A stretch of DNA of 5,248 nucleotides from Acidobacteriota bacterium. GTDB taxonomy: Bacteria > Acidobacteriota > Blastocatellia > Pyrinomonadales > Pyrinomonadaceae. The stretch's first letter is position 1; the number at the start of each line of letters is the position of its first letter. The translations under genes were made by a program, and so were the position numbers. The DNA lies in contig JACCRD010000109.1 of assembly GCA_013813755.1 (NCBI GenBank), positions 1 to 5,248 on the forward strand. The letters are read 5' to 3'. Positions 4,994 through 5,248 of this stretch are shown piece by piece. The notes beneath the pieces were generated by a model. It did not search any database, was not told where the DNA came from, and saw only the letters and a list, made by a program, of their open reading frames with translations.

Positions 4994-5248
4994 CTATTGC
5001 GCGGTAAAGTCGAGTTCAGCTAAATCCTCCGTCAATGTTATCACCTGAGTGTTGAACTGATACCGTTTGGCAAAGACACTGAAGATATAAGTTTCTCCAG
5101 CAGCTAATTCCTTAAAGGTGTAATACCCAAAACGGTTTGTTCTGGCAGTTTGTATCTCACCATTTTGATTGGTTAAATGCACCACCGCGTTCGACACGCC
5201 TCTGCTGCGAGAAGACAGAATTCTTCCTGAAACTGAAACACTAGCGGC
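4994..5248 (-). CDS. Carboxypeptidase-regulatory-like domain protein, C-terminal part, 5' end outside window
   Basis: The reverse-strand frame is open from the right edge to the TAG at 4996-4994 and gives the last 84 residues. They start 'AASVSVSGRIL', continue with 'SNAVVHLTNQNGEIQ', 'TNRFGYYTFKELAAGETY' and 'FSVFAKRYQF', and end 'LDFTAQ'. This is one complete carboxypeptidase-regulatory-like (CarboxypepD_reg, transthyretin/Ig-like) beta-sandwich: V.G.V opening strand, polar turns, the G-Y-Y-x-F strand, and the AGETY loop before the last strands. In known proteins the module is non-catalytic and lies at the C-terminus of large secreted or surface proteins; the ending seen here is one I associate with Acidobacteriota. 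The rest of the protein is outside the window, so enzymatic or adhesive function cannot be named. A GTG at 5197 is not the start, because the domain's first strand is encoded upstream of it. The gene runs in the same direction as the receiver gene, but the 367-base gap argues against a shared operon. Confidence 0.85.
   Translation of the reverse strand, partial: AASVSVSGRILSSRSRGVSNAVVHLTNQNGEIQTARTNRFGYYTFKELAAGETYIFSVFAKRYQFNTQVITLTEDLAELDFTAQ

Noticed and set aside
4720..5048. Two forward frames of about 60 codons in the intergenic interval
   Set aside because: They have no domain and no ribosome site, one needs a GTG start inside a dyad, and the second overlaps the well-supported reverse-strand carboxypeptidase-regulatory-like gene.
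1..5248. CRISPR array, tRNA, insertion sequence, toxin-antitoxin or phage module
   Set aside because: Reading both strands I found no regularly spaced repeats, cloverleaf pattern, transposase, paired small toxin/antitoxin genes or phage-type proteins.

Overview
This window most likely comes from a bacterium of the Acidobacteriota, perhaps of the Blastocatellia/Pyrinomonadaceae type. The main clue is the partial reverse-strand gene at the right edge. It ends in a carboxypeptidase-regulatory-like (transthyretin-like) beta-sandwich with the GYY..F..L.AGETY.FSV..KRY pattern and a terminal 'LDFTAQ', a C-terminal module I associate with large secreted proteins of that group. Moderate GC content and a very large soluble PAS/GAF hybrid kinase also fit. 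The placement comes from recognising the pattern, not from a database search.

Layout: (1) positions 1-510, forward: the C-terminal 169 residues of an M3-family (Dcp-like) zinc metallopeptidase that begins outside the window. (2) 511-696: a non-coding gap with three inverted repeats, including a perfect 22-nt palindrome. (3) 697-4107, forward: a complete 1136-residue soluble hybrid histidine kinase with the order PAS-PAS-GAF-PAS-GAF-HisKA-HATPase-REC. (4) 4108-4263: a convergent intergenic region with an AT-rich inverted repeat and a good forward-strand intrinsic terminator. (5) 4264-4626, reverse: a complete 120-residue stand-alone receiver protein (CheY/Spo0F-like). (6) 4627-4993: 367 bases with no credible gene but dense in dyad symmetry, including a perfect 24-nt palindrome next to a perfect TATAAT. 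(7) 4994-5248, reverse: the C-terminal 84 residues of the carboxypeptidase-regulatory-like protein.

The functional centre is the two-component module. A cytoplasmic multi-sensor kinase carries its own receiver and faces, tail to tail, a single-domain receiver with no output domain. Both have intact phosphorylation residues. No HPt protein and no DNA-binding output is visible, so if they work together the output must lie elsewhere or act by protein-protein contact. The two genes are convergent and therefore not one operon; partnership is inferred from adjacency only.

I see no CRISPR array, tRNA, rRNA, insertion sequence or phage gene, and no clearly new defence or mobile system. The most unusual signals are the intergenic palindromes and the FixL-like histidine position in the third PAS domain.
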